Shown one piece after another: positions 1 through 40,667 of a stretch of 64,000 nt of DNA; the first letter of the stretch is position 1; the number at the start of each line of letters is the position of its first letter. Location of the stretch: NCBI GenBank assembly GCA_013407085.1, contig JACCGJ010000202.1, positions 1 to 64,000 of the forward strand, given 5' to 3'. This stretch comes from Atriophallophorus winterbourni (lineage: Eukaryota > Platyhelminthes > Trematoda > Plagiorchiida > Microphallidae). The position numbers and the translations under genes are program-made. Under the pieces are notes generated by a model. It saw only the letters and a program-made list of their open reading frames with translations. It had not been told where the DNA came from and searched no databases.

Positions 1-114
1 AAAAAGTTATATGTCATTTTAAAAATTTTTTATTGCTTCAAAAAAAATAATAAAAGCCTTTTATGCCGTATAAGTATAAATTATCTATAGTTGTATTAAT
101 TAGAAATAGAAATA

Positions 115-459
115 CCTGGATACAAATCTGGCTCGAAACACTTAGTTACTAACTACCAACTAATAAACCATACAGCCTTTTTATCAAGATTATTTGAGAA
201 AAATTGTAAAGAAAGCTATACTAGAATACCTGACACCTAGTTTCTATTCTAAGGCACAGCACGGTTTTCTTAACAAAAGATCCTGCATTACTTGCCAGCT
301 AGAATACTTAGACTGCATCACAAGTTCAATTGAAATTGGCTTTTCAGTTATAGTTGTCTTCCTTGATATAACTGAAGCTTTCGACACAGTACCGCATAAA
401 CTATTACTATCTAAGCTAAGTTCATTTGGTATAGGTGGCAATCTTCATTCTTGGCTCAC
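115..459 (+). pseudogene. CR1-like LINE reverse transcriptase, 5' piece of a split copy
   Basis: Translation on the + strand reads through fingers/palm motifs of a non-LTR reverse transcriptase: a region like LVTNYQLI, then FEKIVKKAILEYL, QHGFLNKRSC and FLDITEAFDTVPHKL. It stops at SWL because a Gypsy element is inserted at 460. The same frame resumes at 5578. Stop codons and substitutions (for example ITEAF where families have ISKAF) show an old dead copy. The first about 110 bases of the window are AT-rich and not assignable. Confidence 0.8.
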
Positions 460-844
460 TGTGGTGGTTCAGGCTACGTGAAATTACAGTATGTGTAAAA
501 AGTAAAAAGGTAACCACTCGCAATAATTCTTCGATTGAATTGAAAGCGATTCTCCCCGGATTGGCAATTGACTTCTCCGGTCCAGACGTCGAAGTATTAT
601 CACCGAAGCAACCGCGGTAAATCCAAGAATTAGGTGCGGCTGAAATATAGAGCGGTCTTTTTATAGCAGGCAAGCAATCGTTCCACAATCCACAGTCAGA
701 ATTCCAAGCACGCAGTACGAGTATCAAAGAAAATGAGAAGCGCAACTCCGAGCGGACGAAAATGTTTATTCGTAAAATCCGGGTACAATTCAAAAAGTGT
801 ACATTGATTGATAAAAACAAAAATGTTTACAGAAAAATGCCATA
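460..844 (-). repeat. 3' LTR of the Gypsy element
   Basis: 385 bp matching 5191-5577 with scattered substitutions and small indels (for example GTGTAAAAAG here against GTGTGTGAAAAG there). It begins TGTGGTGGTT on the + strand and ends TGCCATA. The divergence is a few percent by eye, so the insertion is not recent. If canonical TG..CA ends are required, the LTR would stop at 842, but then the flanking TCAC would not abut. Confidence 0.88.
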
Positions 845-1263
845 GTACTCTTCCCTAGAGCGTCAGGCCTAAAGGAGACGCTCGAAGAAATCGTTAGGCT
901 GTTAAGTCATCAAACATTGATGGATAATGGACTCTACGACCAGATCGGGTTTGCCTGTTAGGGTCAGTTTGTTTGATACATGGGGGTAAAGGGGGTTTCC
1001 TTGAGGGATCGGAAGTACCGGTGAGCTTCGGTTTGGGGGGTGGAGTGACAAAATCTTGAGGAGCAACGTTCGGGGTATTTTCTTTCGCCTCTGGTGCCGG
1101 TTCGACTTAGGCTATTTTCAAACGATCGACGTTGACGGTCTCGTGTGTTCCGTTGCGGTCAATAACGGAGTATATTGGATACCTATTGATGACCTTGTAT
1201 GGCTCTATGTATGGCGGCTGTAGCGGTCGACGTAAAATCATCTACCCGCACAAACACGAAGTC
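845..1263 (-). other. 3' end of pol and polypurine region of the Gypsy element
   Basis: Lies between the integrase core and the 3' LTR. Directly before the LTR on the minus strand there is a short purine-rich stretch (AGGGAAGAG, 847-857) that could be the polypurine tract. The rest should be the integrase C-terminal region, but no frame is open for long. Confidence 0.5.
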
Positions 1264-2119
1264 TCAAGTATTCAAGTCAAGTGGTATGTAGCAGGGTTGC
1301 TCATGCTGTCGAGTTGGAGTAGCCCGTATGTTTTTCATGAAGCTGCAAAGGCGGCTGACATATTGTGGCACAGTTAGGTCCAATGATGAGTCGGAAGATG
1401 TCAGGAATTCACCTGGAAGTGTACTATCGTACACCATTTCAGCAGCTGAACACCCTAGGTCTTCTTTCACTGCGGTACGTATACTAAGAAGTACTAGGGG
1501 TAGTGTCTCGGACCAACGTTCAGTATTCCCATGACACATGAGTGCGGCTTTCAGTTGGCGGTGAAATCTTTCGACCAAGCCGTTCGAAGAAGGGTAGTAG
1601 GCTGTATTCTGAAAGTGTTTCGTACCGCGCATGTTGTTCAGTTCCTCAAAAAGCTTAGATTGGAATTGGGAACCTCTGTCAGTAGTGATGGTGCTTGGTA
1701 CGCCAAAATTACTGATCCAGTGCTGAACAAAAGCTTTAGCAACAGTTTCTGCACTGATATCAGGAATTGCTACTGCCATTGGCCAACGCGTAAAACGATC
1801 AATGCAGGTAAGTGTGTAGGAACATCCGTTAGAGACTGCTAGTGGGCCAACGAGGCCCAAATTCACGTGTTGGAAGCGTTCAGTAACTAATGGGAACGTA
1901 CCAGGGTAGCTGATAGTGTCTTTGAACCTTGCTATGTTGACATCGCAAGCATGTTTTTGTCCAAAGTTGTATGTCTTTATGCATTTCAGACCAGAGGTAG
2001 CGAGAACTGATTAATTTTCGTGTCGCGCTTACTCCAGGATGTGATAAACCATGCAAGTGGTCGAAAGCTCTACGTCTCGTGTCCGAGGGGACGATTGGAC
2101 GCGGTTTTCCTGTTGCCAT
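1264..2119 (-). pseudogene. Gypsy integrase (zinc-binding and DDE core domains)
   Basis: Two minus-strand segments. The segment at 1880-2119 carries the HHCC zinc-binding part (H near HLHGLSHPGV, then CLRCQHSK). The segment at 1264-1866 carries the catalytic core with the three acidic residues in recognisable settings: LTCIDRFTRWP, TTDRGSQF and SNGLVERFHR. The enzyme would join retrotransposon cDNA to host DNA in the nucleus. About 13 bases separate the two open segments in different frames, so at least one frameshift breaks the domain. It is separated from RNase H by a LINE tail at about 2120-2361. Confidence 0.88.
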
Positions 2120-2361
2120 GTCACATCCTCTTCATTTGATTATTTCGATGCAATCTAGATGAAATTTCATTATTGTGTGACATTGCGCGATAAAATTAAC
2201 TTTCTTACCCTTGTAAATTTACCATCCTTTATTGAACGAAAAAAATTTCAAAAATTCCGCTTGATAAGGTCATTTTACAATTTATTTATTTTGTACACAT
2301 TGATAACCTGATCATGTTTTGCATGCCTTGGTTTACCAAGAATATAGTATTATTATTATTA
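2120..2361 (+). mobile_element. 5'-truncated LINE 3' tail inserted in the Gypsy pol gene
   Basis: AT-rich segment that interrupts the pol frame between RNase H and integrase. It ends with GCATGCCTTGG, TACCAAGAATA and a run of ATT repeats (2341-2363). The same hairpin-like CCTTGG/CCAAGAATA followed by ATTT repeats ends the host LINE at 7115-7168, so this is a 3' fragment of a related LINE in + orientation. The exact left border is uncertain by about 10 bases. Confidence 0.7.
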
Positions 2362-4528
2362 TTAAACCAGGTAATGTGTAGAATCGGGTATCGGGATTCG
2401 GCGGCTTTTTCCCATCTCTGAAGTTTCGTAGCGACTTGGTACCGGATCAGATTGATGCGAACGTGCTAGTTGTTCCAAATCGATTCCAGGCAGGTCGATG
2501 GCACTCAGTTGAATCCGAGAAAACGTATCCGTCACTGTGTTTGACGAGCCGGATAGGTCACGAATGTCGCTCGTAAATTGGGAGATGTAGTCTAATTGAC
2601 GGATCTCTCGCCGTGAATAACGATCAGAAGTTGTGTTGAGTGCAAACGTTAGCGGTTTGTGGTCTGTGTAAACCGTGAAACAACGACCTTCGAGTAAATG
2701 CCGAAAATGGCGAACGGAATAATAAACAGCGAGGAGCTCGCGACCAAAGGTACTATATCGTGTCTGCGCTGGCTGTAGTCGGCGTGAGAAGAAGGCTAGG
2801 GGTCTAATCGTGTTATCAGCCTCTTGTTGGAGTACTGCGCCTACCGCTTCGTTTGATGCATCGGTAAAAAGCGATAAGTGAGCATCTGTCTCCGCTGATA
2901 TATAAGTCAGAGTTGTCGCCTGCTCAAGGGCGGATTTAGGCGCGTCAAAAGCTTCAATCGCTTTTGAATTCATCGAAAACATCCTTTCTTTGCAGCAAAG
3001 TAAATCTGTAAGTGGTTGAGATAACTTCGCGCAATGGGGAATGAATCGTCTGTAGTAGTTGACTAGGCACAAAAATCGACGCAACTGGCGGATTGAGCTC
3101 GGGTATGGATAATCGCGGATGGCAGAGACTTTCTGTTCAACGGGTTTAATTCCGGTTGAATCGATGCGGTGACCGAGAAAGTCTAGTGTTTCCACATGAA
3201 AGATGCATTTATCTGGATTCACGACAATACTATACTGAGATAGGCGCTGAAAAACCTCTCGAAGATGCTCAACATGTTCTGTCGATGTGTTGCTAGCAAT
3301 TAGCACGTCATCAATATAAACGTATACGAAGGGCAATCCCTTAAATACTTGATCCATAAAACGCTGGAAAGTTTGTGCGGCATTTCAGAGACCAAATGGC
3401 ATTCGTACGAATTCATATAAGCCAAATGGTGTCGTGACAGCTGTTTTAGGGATATCTTCCTTCGCGACGGGGATTTGGTGATAGCCGCGTACTAGGTCAA
3501 GCTTCAAGAACACGGTTTTTTCCGTTTAGGGACACCGTGATATCGTGGATGTGTGGAATGGGGTAACGGTCTGATACCGTAATGCGATTAAGTGCCCTAT
3601 AATCTCTGCATAGGCGCCAAGTATCTGCGGTACTTTTTTCAAACATATGTAGTGGAGAAGCCCATGGTGAGGTCGACGGGCGGATGATTCCTAGCTCCAA
3701 CATATGTTCAAACTCTTGTTTGGTGATCGCCAGTTTGTTTGGAGCTAGTCTACGTGGTTTGACAAAAACTGGAGGGCCACGAGTGACAATGTGGTGTTCC
3801 AACTGGTGTTTGACCACATTTGTGAATGACTGTGGTTTGAAGATCTCCGGAAACTGGACTATGAGTTCCTTACAAGGCTGGGTGACGAGTGGAGTTAAAA
3901 CTCGAATAGACTGTATGGGTGTGTAATGGTATTTGCCCATTGAATTTAACTTCGTGGTGTTATCAATAAGCCTTCGTTGGCTTATGTCCACCGCGAGGTT
4001 GAAATTAGACAAAAAATCTGCACCCAAATTCGGAGTTTTCACGTCTGCAATGGTGAACACCCAGTGGAACGATCTTCGTAAGCCCAGGTCTACCGCGAGG
4101 GACCGATGACCGTAAGTGGCTATCCGAGTACCGTTGGCCGCCTGGAGGGTCAATCCCGACGGACACTTGCGTTCGGTTTCGTTAGGTGGGATGACGCTGA
4201 GTTCCGCACCGGTGTCTACCAGAAAACGCAATTTCGTTGTGTTGTTAGAGATATAGAGGAGACGACTAACCTTGTTGCCAGGCAGTGCAGCCGTTCCTAC
4301 TGCCTGGCATAATCGTTTTCCCTGCTCGTTAGATTTGGAAACAAAACTGCTAGGTCTGGTGCATTTGTAGGCGCGTTTACCGAATCTGCGGTGGTAATAG
4401 CAAAGACTTGGCCCTTTACTCCGACTTCGTGAATATCTTCCATTCGGACTGTGTCTATGTGATGACCGATATCGATCGTTTCGTGAAGTATGTATGTGCA
4501 TGCAAAGTTCGTCGAGTCGCGAGTTCAA
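2362..4528 (-). pseudogene. Gypsy pol: protease, reverse transcriptase, RNase H
   Basis: Reading down the minus strand: a retropepsin site with FLVDTGAELSVIPP, then RT with LELGIIRPSTSPWASPL and LCRDYRALN, the catalytic YIDDVLIAS, LGHRI and NYYRRFIPH, and RNase H with LFTDASNEAVGAVL and YTDHKPLTFAL. A homopolymer-A indel near 3520-3525 shifts the frame, and a TGA interrupts the palm near 3389-3391 after PFGL. A CCHC knuckle region precedes the protease (LCYYHRRFGKRAYKC, an atypical spacing). These breaks make it a pseudogene, though the catalytic YIDD is retained. Confidence 0.92.
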
Positions 4529-4540
4529 CTCGGAGATCTC

Positions 4541-5110
4541 TTATTCTAAATTTGAAGGAGTTGATTTATGAGGCAATTGTACTACCGCAATGATTGGCTT
4601 ATGATTTTTATACACTCGATCGGCGATGGCAGCAAGCTTATCTAACTTGTAATCTTCTAACACCGAAAGTGCTTTCCGAACATCGCTGGGTAGACTTTGC
4701 AGCCACAATTCTTTTAAAATCGGTTCGACAACTGGTGTTGTACCCTGTAACTCGTTCATTCGGCGAAGGTGTTGCGACGGTGTATTGTCACCTAGTTCGA
4801 TACCCGAGAGTAATTTGCGTAAGATTTCCTCATCAGATGTTGCTAAACGCGATATCAAAGCTGATTTCAGTACATCATACGGTTTATCGGCAGGTCTGTT
4901 GTATATGATATCAGCAACTTCGGATGCGACTGCGTGTGGTAAACTTTCTATGACGTAACAGTACATTGCTTTTGGCTAGTAATGCGTCGAGTTTCGAAAA
5001 TAGCTTCTACTTAAACGAACCATAATCTAGGGTTCGCTACGCCAAACTCAGGAAGTGATAAATAACCAATATCTGCTGGGATAGGTGCTGCCTGTGGAAT
5101 ACTGTCTATA
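4541..5110 (-). pseudogene. Gypsy gag (capsid) remnant
   Basis: The open part (4541-4966, minus) contains ESLPHAVASEVADIIYNRP, LSGIELGDNTPSQHLRRM and LWLQSLPSDVRKAL, a pattern seen in gag proteins of CsRn1-like elements. Translation of 4967-5110 in the other frames continues the N-terminal part (LSLPEFGVANPRLWFV, then a stop, then VEAIFETRRIT), so gag is broken by a stop and a frameshift. Gag would form the particle in which reverse transcription occurs. Confidence 0.8.
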
Positions 5111-5170
5111 TTGATGAAAAATGTACAAATATGCTACAAATCAAAATAATCGGGAGTATGCTATAGCGAA

Positions 5171-5187
5171 AATAATCGGGCTCACCA
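5171..5187 (-). promoter_or_regulatory. Primer binding site, tRNA-Trp-like
   Basis: Three bases inside the 5' LTR the minus strand reads TGGTGAGCCCGA. The complement of the tRNA-Trp 3' end in animals starts TGGTGACCCCGA, so 11 of 12 positions agree. CsRn1-family elements are known to use tRNA-Trp. Confidence 0.72.
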
Positions 5188-5190
5188 AAT

Positions 5191-5577
5191 TGTGGTGGTT
5201 AGGGCTACGTGAAATTACAGTATGTGTGTGAAAAGTAAAAAGATAACCACTCACAATAATTCTTGGATTGAATTGAAAACGATTCTCCCCGGATTGGCAA
5301 TTGACTACTCTGGTCCAGACGTCAAAGTATTATCACCCAAGCAACCGCGGTAAATCTAAGAATTAGGTGCGGCCGAAATATGGAGCGGTTTTTTTATAGC
5401 AGGCAAGCAATCTTTTCACAATCCACAGTCAGAATTCCAAGCACGCAGTACGGGTATCAAAGGAGATGAGAAGCGCAACTCCGAGCGGACGAAAATGATT
5501 ATTCGTAAAATCCGGGTACAATTCAAAAAGTGTACATTTATTGATACAAACAAAAATGTTTACAGAAAAATGCCATA
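5191..5577 (-). repeat. 5' LTR of the Gypsy element
   Basis: 387 bp direct repeat of 460-844, starting TGTGGTGGTT and ending TGCCATA on the + strand. On the coding (minus) strand this LTR precedes the primer site and gag, so it is the promoter-bearing copy. No clear TATA box was identified. Confidence 0.88.
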
Positions 5578-6626
5578 TCACTCCTTTTCTTACAGATCGC
5601 ACATACTGTGTTGAGGTTAATGGTCACAAATCGCGCACCTTGCCGATTCCTAGTGGCATGATACAAAGCAGTGTTTTAGGTCCATTACTTTTCTCCTATA
5701 CATAAATGCTGTACATACAGTCGTTTCTCATAGTAAACTATTCTTGTTCGCACACGACATGAAAGTAGTAATTTTCATTCTCATCTTCTGGAACACAAAC
5801 TTACATTGACAGACTAAACAAAGATTTGGATGCATTATCCAAATGAGGTAAAATTACTGGTCTCTCATTCTCTGTAGAAAAATCTAAGTTCATGCCTTTG
5901 GGATGTACAATTCCTGATAACTCAATCCTTTTTAATAGTAATCCTATTCAAATTATCGATTGCACACGTGATCTTGGGTTCAAATATTCAGCATCGCTTA
6001 CATTCAACGAGCATATACATCACGTGATCTCAAAGACTAAGCAGAGTGTTCATATGATTCAGAAGTTTTTTACTCTCCCACACTGTAAGTTAGAACTTTA
6101 TAAACTTTTCACCATACCCCTCTTTGATTACTGTAATATAATATATAGCAGTATAAATAAAGCTGATACCATCCTTTTGGAAAAAGTACAACGTACTTTT
6201 ACCAAATCTATCAACGGATATAACTCGAATCAATCATATAGAGAAAGATGTAAGCAGCTCAAGCTAAAACCACTATGGTTCCGTAGAATTAGACACAACC
6301 TAATACTGTTCTTTAGAATAATATCTTCTGATGATATAGATATAAATTCGTCTATTCGCTTCCGACAAGGTTCTGGATAAAATTTAAGAAATCAAGATAA
6401 CCTAGTGGAATTACCTAGATCCTGTACGAAAGTAAAAAGTAACTTCTACCTAAATAAATACGCTAAACACTGGAATATTCTTCCGAAAAACATAAGACTT
6501 TGTACCTCACTATGTGATTTTAAATCACACCTGAATTCATTTCTCACACTTGAAAAATTAATGAAACTTCTCAACCTAGATGTCTCATTAGATGAACTAT
6601 ACAATCATGGAATTGCTGGATATTAA
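5578..6626 (+). pseudogene. CR1-like LINE reverse transcriptase, 3' piece of the split copy
   Basis: Continues the frame interrupted at 459, with a region reading FLTDRTYCVEVNGHKSR and SSVLGPLLF. The palm motif is LFAHDM, so the first catalytic Asp of FADD is replaced by His. Open segments at 5892-6380 and 6405-6626 give the typical LINE C-terminus (DLGFKYSASLTFNEHI, FDYCNIIYSSI, FYLNKYAKHWNILP). Many stops make it non-functional. Confidence 0.85.
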
Positions 6627-7168
6627 CAGTGATATCAGTTTTTCAACTTCCATAATAAACAGTTACTCGATCCCTTAGTATTTATTTTCCAGATTACCTC
6701 TTTACATCCATGTGAAGAATCCCGGCTCGCAAACGAGGCAACACTGTGACACCGAATCTTCCACGAATACCCAGAAAAAGACATTCTTCATTCAAACGTA
6801 TATTTGACAATAACAATGTGTTCGAACTGAACATTTTTGAAGATTCTGACTCTTCGAGATTCCTCACATCTTCGATGTTCCGGTCCCTCGTTCTTTAATA
6901 TTCTTCGTGTCATTTTTCCTTACACCCGATTTTCTTTTCATATAATAACTGCTCATATATTGAATTTCTGTAAAAATGATTGATTATCATATACCTTGAC
7001 CATTTTAACGAACGAAAAATTACCAACACGTATGACCTTGAAAATGTTTATAATTATTGTCCATTTTTTATGCTTCATGTATACAAACACTTTTGATAAT
7101 CATCGATCATGCTTGGCATGCCTTGGAATTCCAAGAATAAAATATTTATTCATTTATTTATTTATTAC
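6627..7168 (+). repeat. 3' UTR and tail of the split LINE
   Basis: AT-rich non-coding stretch ending in CCTTGGAATTCCAAGAATAA and repeated ATTT units (7141-7168). The same terminal motif is found at 2310-2363. Confidence 0.6.
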
Positions 7169-7369
7169 AAGCTTAGAAATAGCTCACAATTTTACCATGC
7201 ATTTTCAAAGTTTGCTAAGTCGAGATATTAACTGAAACATCTCCGCGCGATCACCACATTGTGCACTTATTGAACACTCTTTCAACAGGAAGCTTGTATT
7301 CGAAGTGCACAATTTCAAGTTTGTATTGGCCATACAACAAGTCGGCCAGATCTGATAGTGCCCATCCAC
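7169..7369. other. No recognisable feature
   Basis: Short non-coding interval between two LINE remnants. Nothing was identified on either strand. Confidence 0.5.
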
Positions 7370-8460
7370 AAATGATCAGATTGCTAGCTCCCAGAGTAGC
7401 TGCACCAAACACAGAGATTTTAGAACTTTAACTCGACAAGCACTCTGTATTTAGTTTGGAGATCAACAGCTATAGTGCCCATACATAAGGGAAGAACTTC
7501 TTCTATGGTCAAAAATTACCGCCCAGTTAGCCTCACCAGTGTACTATGTGAGTTTAAGAAAGTTGATCCGCGATGAACTCTGCGGATACCTATCAAAAGC
7601 TTGTACAATGAATACCGCACAACAGCTATTTCTAAAATGTAGGTCATGTCTGACTAACTTGTTGTGGTTTTTGAACGAGCTAACTACTAGAATAGATGAT
7701 GGTAAAGCAGCATAAATTTTTTATCTCGACTTTATTAAGGCTTTTGATTTAGTCAATCACAGGCTCCTGCGTATCAAACTCACGGCCACGGAATTGCCTG
7801 AGGCCTAGTTTGGCTGGATGCGCGCATTTCTCAATTACGGTTCATTTACCGCCAGGTTGGATGAGACATACGCCGCATGTGCGCAATTGACATGCGGTGT
7901 CACCCAAAGCTCAGTCAAAGGAACCGTTGCTGTTGCTCATCTTCATTGATGAGCTACCTTATTAATCGCGCTTTCCTTGTTATATGTTTGCTGACGACGT
8001 AAAAAAATATTGGTAGGTCAGATAAATAATGGAGAAGCTGTTACGAAATGGGCGGATAAGCCGGAAATTCTTCTTAAACTAGAGAAAAGTCACTTACTCT
8101 CTACACTGGCAGATAACACGATTGTCTTTGGGCAATCAGCCCACACGAAGTTCAGTACTGTAAATTCTACTAAGGAATAAGGAATAATAGTCTCCGCAAA
8201 CTTCAACTAGGAGGATTAATGTGCTGCTTTGACTCAAAGGTCAGAAGGGAAATTTCTTAATGCGCTCAGCCCTCACATGCGGAAAACCGGAGGTGCTGTT
8301 ACCACCATACAAGGCAATAGTATGTCTGCACCTTGAATTCTGTATCCAGGCATGAAGAATATAGTGTAGCCAGAAAACCCGGCCACTAGCCTGTTCGTGT
8401 GGTTGACATGGATTAACTATGAAAATCATCTCTTAGCATTAGGGAGGTAGCTTAAGAAAC
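7370..8460 (+). pseudogene. Very decayed LINE reverse transcriptase
   Basis: Broken + strand translation still shows RT blocks in the right order: IVPIHKG (about 7472), KNYRPVSLTSVLCE (about 7510-7550), FLSRLY/FIKAF-like sequence followed by VNHRLL (7720-7770), then a GVTQSSVKGT-like block (about 7895-7930) and a FADDVK-like palm remnant near 7985. There are many stops and frameshifts. The 3' border is not clear. Confidence 0.7.
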
Positions 8461-9312
8461 CTCTCAAGTTGTCAAGGAAATAGGCTGTCTTAAATTCGCA
8501 GACTTCTTTCGGTTCTCTCCTATGATTGGCATATAAATGAACATAATTTGATAGAAATGATATTTGAATTTTTGAATTCCATCCCTTTTTCAATGCAGTA
8601 AAATAGCAGAAGAGAAATGTTTCCTATGGCGAATTGAAAGATGACGACTGACAGGAAGTATGTGCACTTAAAGAGAATAAAAAGTATCATAGGTTTCGCA
8701 TTTGGTAGTGATTGGCACGACAGGTGATCTACATGCTGAATGTGATTTGCACTTCGATGTTCAATATTATAATCATAAGGACAGATTGCTATATTCCATC
8801 TTTGAAACATTGCGGCAGAAAGTTTCGAAATAGATTTACCAGGATCGTATATGAAGTTAAAGCTTCATGGTCAGTAACAATGGTGGAACGATGAACTAGT
8901 AGGAATTTATGTAAACGTTGATTTGCCCAATAGACATCTAAAGATTAACTATGTGTTTAAGCATAACCCTTTCATGCATTAGTTACACCAGCAAGAAACG
9001 CATATAACAGGATGTCAATTTTGCAAGAGAATTGCACATATACCGTCAGGGGATGAATCAGTAATTACAAAGAAATGAATTCTGTGATTTAATGTACGAA
9101 GAACTGCATTTGACTTTAGAAAGGATTGTACGCTGCATAAACAATGTTCATGTTCATTCGTCCACACAAAATTTCTTTTTAGTGAATTACAAATGGTTAA
9201 CTTTTTAGAATAAACTTTGGGATGAACCTCAAATAGTATTGCTATGCACCAATAAGAGATTTCAATGGTGTCATGTTCTTCGGTGACTCCGCATTGGTCA
9301 GTACGAATAAAC
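8461..9312. other. No recognisable feature
   Basis: Short open frames on both strands (for example around 8520-8890) match no family I recognise. Probably intergenic DNA or an old repeat. Confidence 0.5.
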
Positions 9313-9314
9313 TA

Positions 9315-9338
9315 CCGTAAATACCCGCGTATAGGACG
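9315..9338 (+). repeat. Left terminal inverted repeat
   Basis: 24 bases identical to the reverse complement of 10269-10292, preceded by TA. Confidence 0.95.
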
Positions 9339-9776
9339 ATACCATGGATAGGACGCAGTGGATATTTGACCCTAAAAACGATGGAAAAACTGTGTACCTA
9401 TGTATAGGACGCATCCTAATTTTAGTCCTTAATTTCCATTAATTTTTATAGAAACGGTGAACTTAAGTCAATCACGGTGAACTCCATACAATCGCTATGA
9501 TCGTCGTGTGTGCTGATTGCTGGTCATTCATCCTGTCAGTCAGCAGATGTCTGTCTAGCCTATGTAGACTATCGTGGAAAGTGCACTTCTCATTCTTGGG
9601 CGTCATGTCGAATGATTGAATGACATTTTTTAAGGAAAAGTTTCTGCTCCAACGAGAGTCAAATACTACTCCATGATTGGTTGATATTACACTTTCATGA
9701 TATTACACATCGGCAGTATAAATATTCTACCTATTACCGGTGTTTTTAAAGATACAGTTCATTATTACCCTTCAAC

Positions 9777-10007
9777 ATGACGAAGACAAAACGACAGAGC
9801 TATACTTCAAACTTTAAAATGGAAGTGATCAAGTACGCGAAAGAACACGGGAACCGGGCAGCTGAGCGGCAATTTGGTCCGACTATATGCGTGATCAGAA
9901 AATGGAGAAAAGCCGAAAGTACCATTGAAGAAATGCGAAAGGTGAAGAGGGAGAACAGAGGCTCGAAGGCTCACCACCCTAACCTGGAAAAATCGGTCAT
10001 TAAATAG
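9777..10007 (+). CDS. pogo-type transposase N-terminal DNA-binding domain, truncated
   Basis: 77 codons from ATG: basic start TKTKRQSYTSNFKMEVIKYA, then EHGNRAAERQFG, IRKWRKAE and an acidic-basic linker. This is the Psq/CENP-B-like helix-turn-helix of pogo transposases, with the helix pattern K..VI.YA...GNR.A...F and the conserved V/I-RKWRK. After the stop at 10007 the next bases still read in frame as RPHCLGVSTTTVRLRALRLA and ASIYWCSRFFERNNLSIRR (10014-10160), the second (CENP-B/Tc5-type) DNA-binding fold. The frame therefore once continued, and stops at 10005-10007 and about 10086 now break it. No DDE domain follows. In principle the short protein could still bind the ends. Confidence 0.75.
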   Translation: MTKTKRQSYTSNFKMEVIKYAKEHGNRAAERQFGPTICVIRKWRKAESTIEEMRKVKRENRGSKAHHPNLEKSVIK

Positions 10008-10268
10008 ATTCAAGATACTCGTCCACACTGTCTGGGTGTCAGCACCACTACCGTTCGTTTACGGGCACTAAGATTGGCAAAAAAGTAAAGCATTGCAGAT
10101 TTAAAGGCGTCGATATACTGGTGTAGTAGATTTTTTGAAAGAAATAACCTATCAATAAGACGAGGAACTAAATTTTTGATATTATGATAAATGCATAATT
10201 TTTATAATGAAAGTATTCATGGATAAGACGCACCTGGGTTTTCAGGGCAACTTATGAGGAAAAAAGTG

Positions 10269-10292
10269 CGTCCTATACGCGGGTATTTACGG
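10269..10292 (-). repeat. Right terminal inverted repeat
   Basis: Perfect inverted copy of 9315-9338, followed by TA. Confidence 0.95.
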
Positions 10293-10480
10293 TAATAGGA
10301 TCTGGTTTATATTAATTACCATAAACATTCTATCAAAAACATTCAAATTTCGAAACAGAAGAAAACATTTTTCGGGTTAACTGTAATATTTATTAAATTG
10401 AACCTCCGTAACAGTTTCAATAAATGTTCATCATAAAAGAATCACGTTGGCGCATGCACAATAACATCATCCTGATATTG

Positions 10481-10483
<3 letters not shown>

Positions 10484-10521
<38 letters not shown>
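10484..10521. repeat. (AT)n microsatellite
   Basis: About 19 uninterrupted AT units, roughly 260 bases upstream of the DRC1 start codon. Confidence 0.95.
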
Positions 10522-10523
<2 letters not shown>

Positions 10524-10695
10524 AAATATAGCAGGAGATTAGCACAATCCTAAAGGTTAAAATATGTACCGAAATTAACCAAATGTTGTGTTGATGGTAG
10601 TTAACATGGGAGGCTGATCAGTCAACGGCATTTTTGCTTGCATCAACAATCCGATATTCATTGCAAGACGATAATCACGGCTCAATGATTATATA

Positions 10696-10724
10696 AACTA
10701 TCTGAACTGAACTGAACTGAATTG
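10696..10724 (+). repeat. Short (CTGAA)n tail-like repeat
   Basis: ATCTGAACTGAACTGAACTG followed by AATTGAA. Similar pentamer tails end LINE remnants at 22045-22075 and 35680-35704, so this may mark another LINE 3' end just upstream of DRC1. Confidence 0.5.
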
Positions 10725-10781
10725 AAAGGTCAAATAAACCGTTATCATGGAAACGACCTTGGCAATTATTTCTAAAGTGCA

Positions 10782-40667
<29,886 letters not shown>

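Larger units (their letters stand above)
460..5577 (-). mobile_element. Ty3/Gypsy LTR retrotransposon, CsRn1-like, complete structure but decayed
   Basis: A full-length element in minus orientation: 5' LTR (5191-5577), tRNA-Trp-like primer site, gag, protease-RT-RNase H-integrase, 3' LTR (460-844). The 4-base sequence TCAC stands directly outside both ends (456-459 and 5578-5581), as expected of a target duplication. Removing the element and one TCAC restores a continuous LINE reading frame, which fixes the boundaries. Gene order PR-RT-RH-IN is that of Ty3/Gypsy. The gag style and Trp primer point to the CsRn1 lineage known from flukes (family knowledge). Frameshifts, stops and a LINE fragment at about 2120-2361 show it is not autonomous now. 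Confidence 0.9.
9315..10292 (+). mobile_element. pogo/Tigger-like DNA transposon, internally reduced
   Basis: 978 bp flanked by perfect 24-bp terminal inverted repeats: 9315-9338 begins CCGTAAATACCCGCG, and 10269-10292 is its exact reverse complement. The dinucleotide TA stands outside both ends (9313-9314 and 10293-10294), the target duplication of the Tc1/mariner/pogo superfamily. Sub-terminal motifs of the type ATAGGACGCA and ATAAGACGCAC recur just inside the ends. Inside is one short DNA-binding-domain frame and no DDE transposase domain, so the copy can move only if an enzyme is supplied in trans. Confidence 0.93.

Noticed and set aside
1132..1842. Plus-strand frames over the integrase region
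   Set aside because: Shadows of the minus-strand integrase, which has its three catalytic acidic residues in context.
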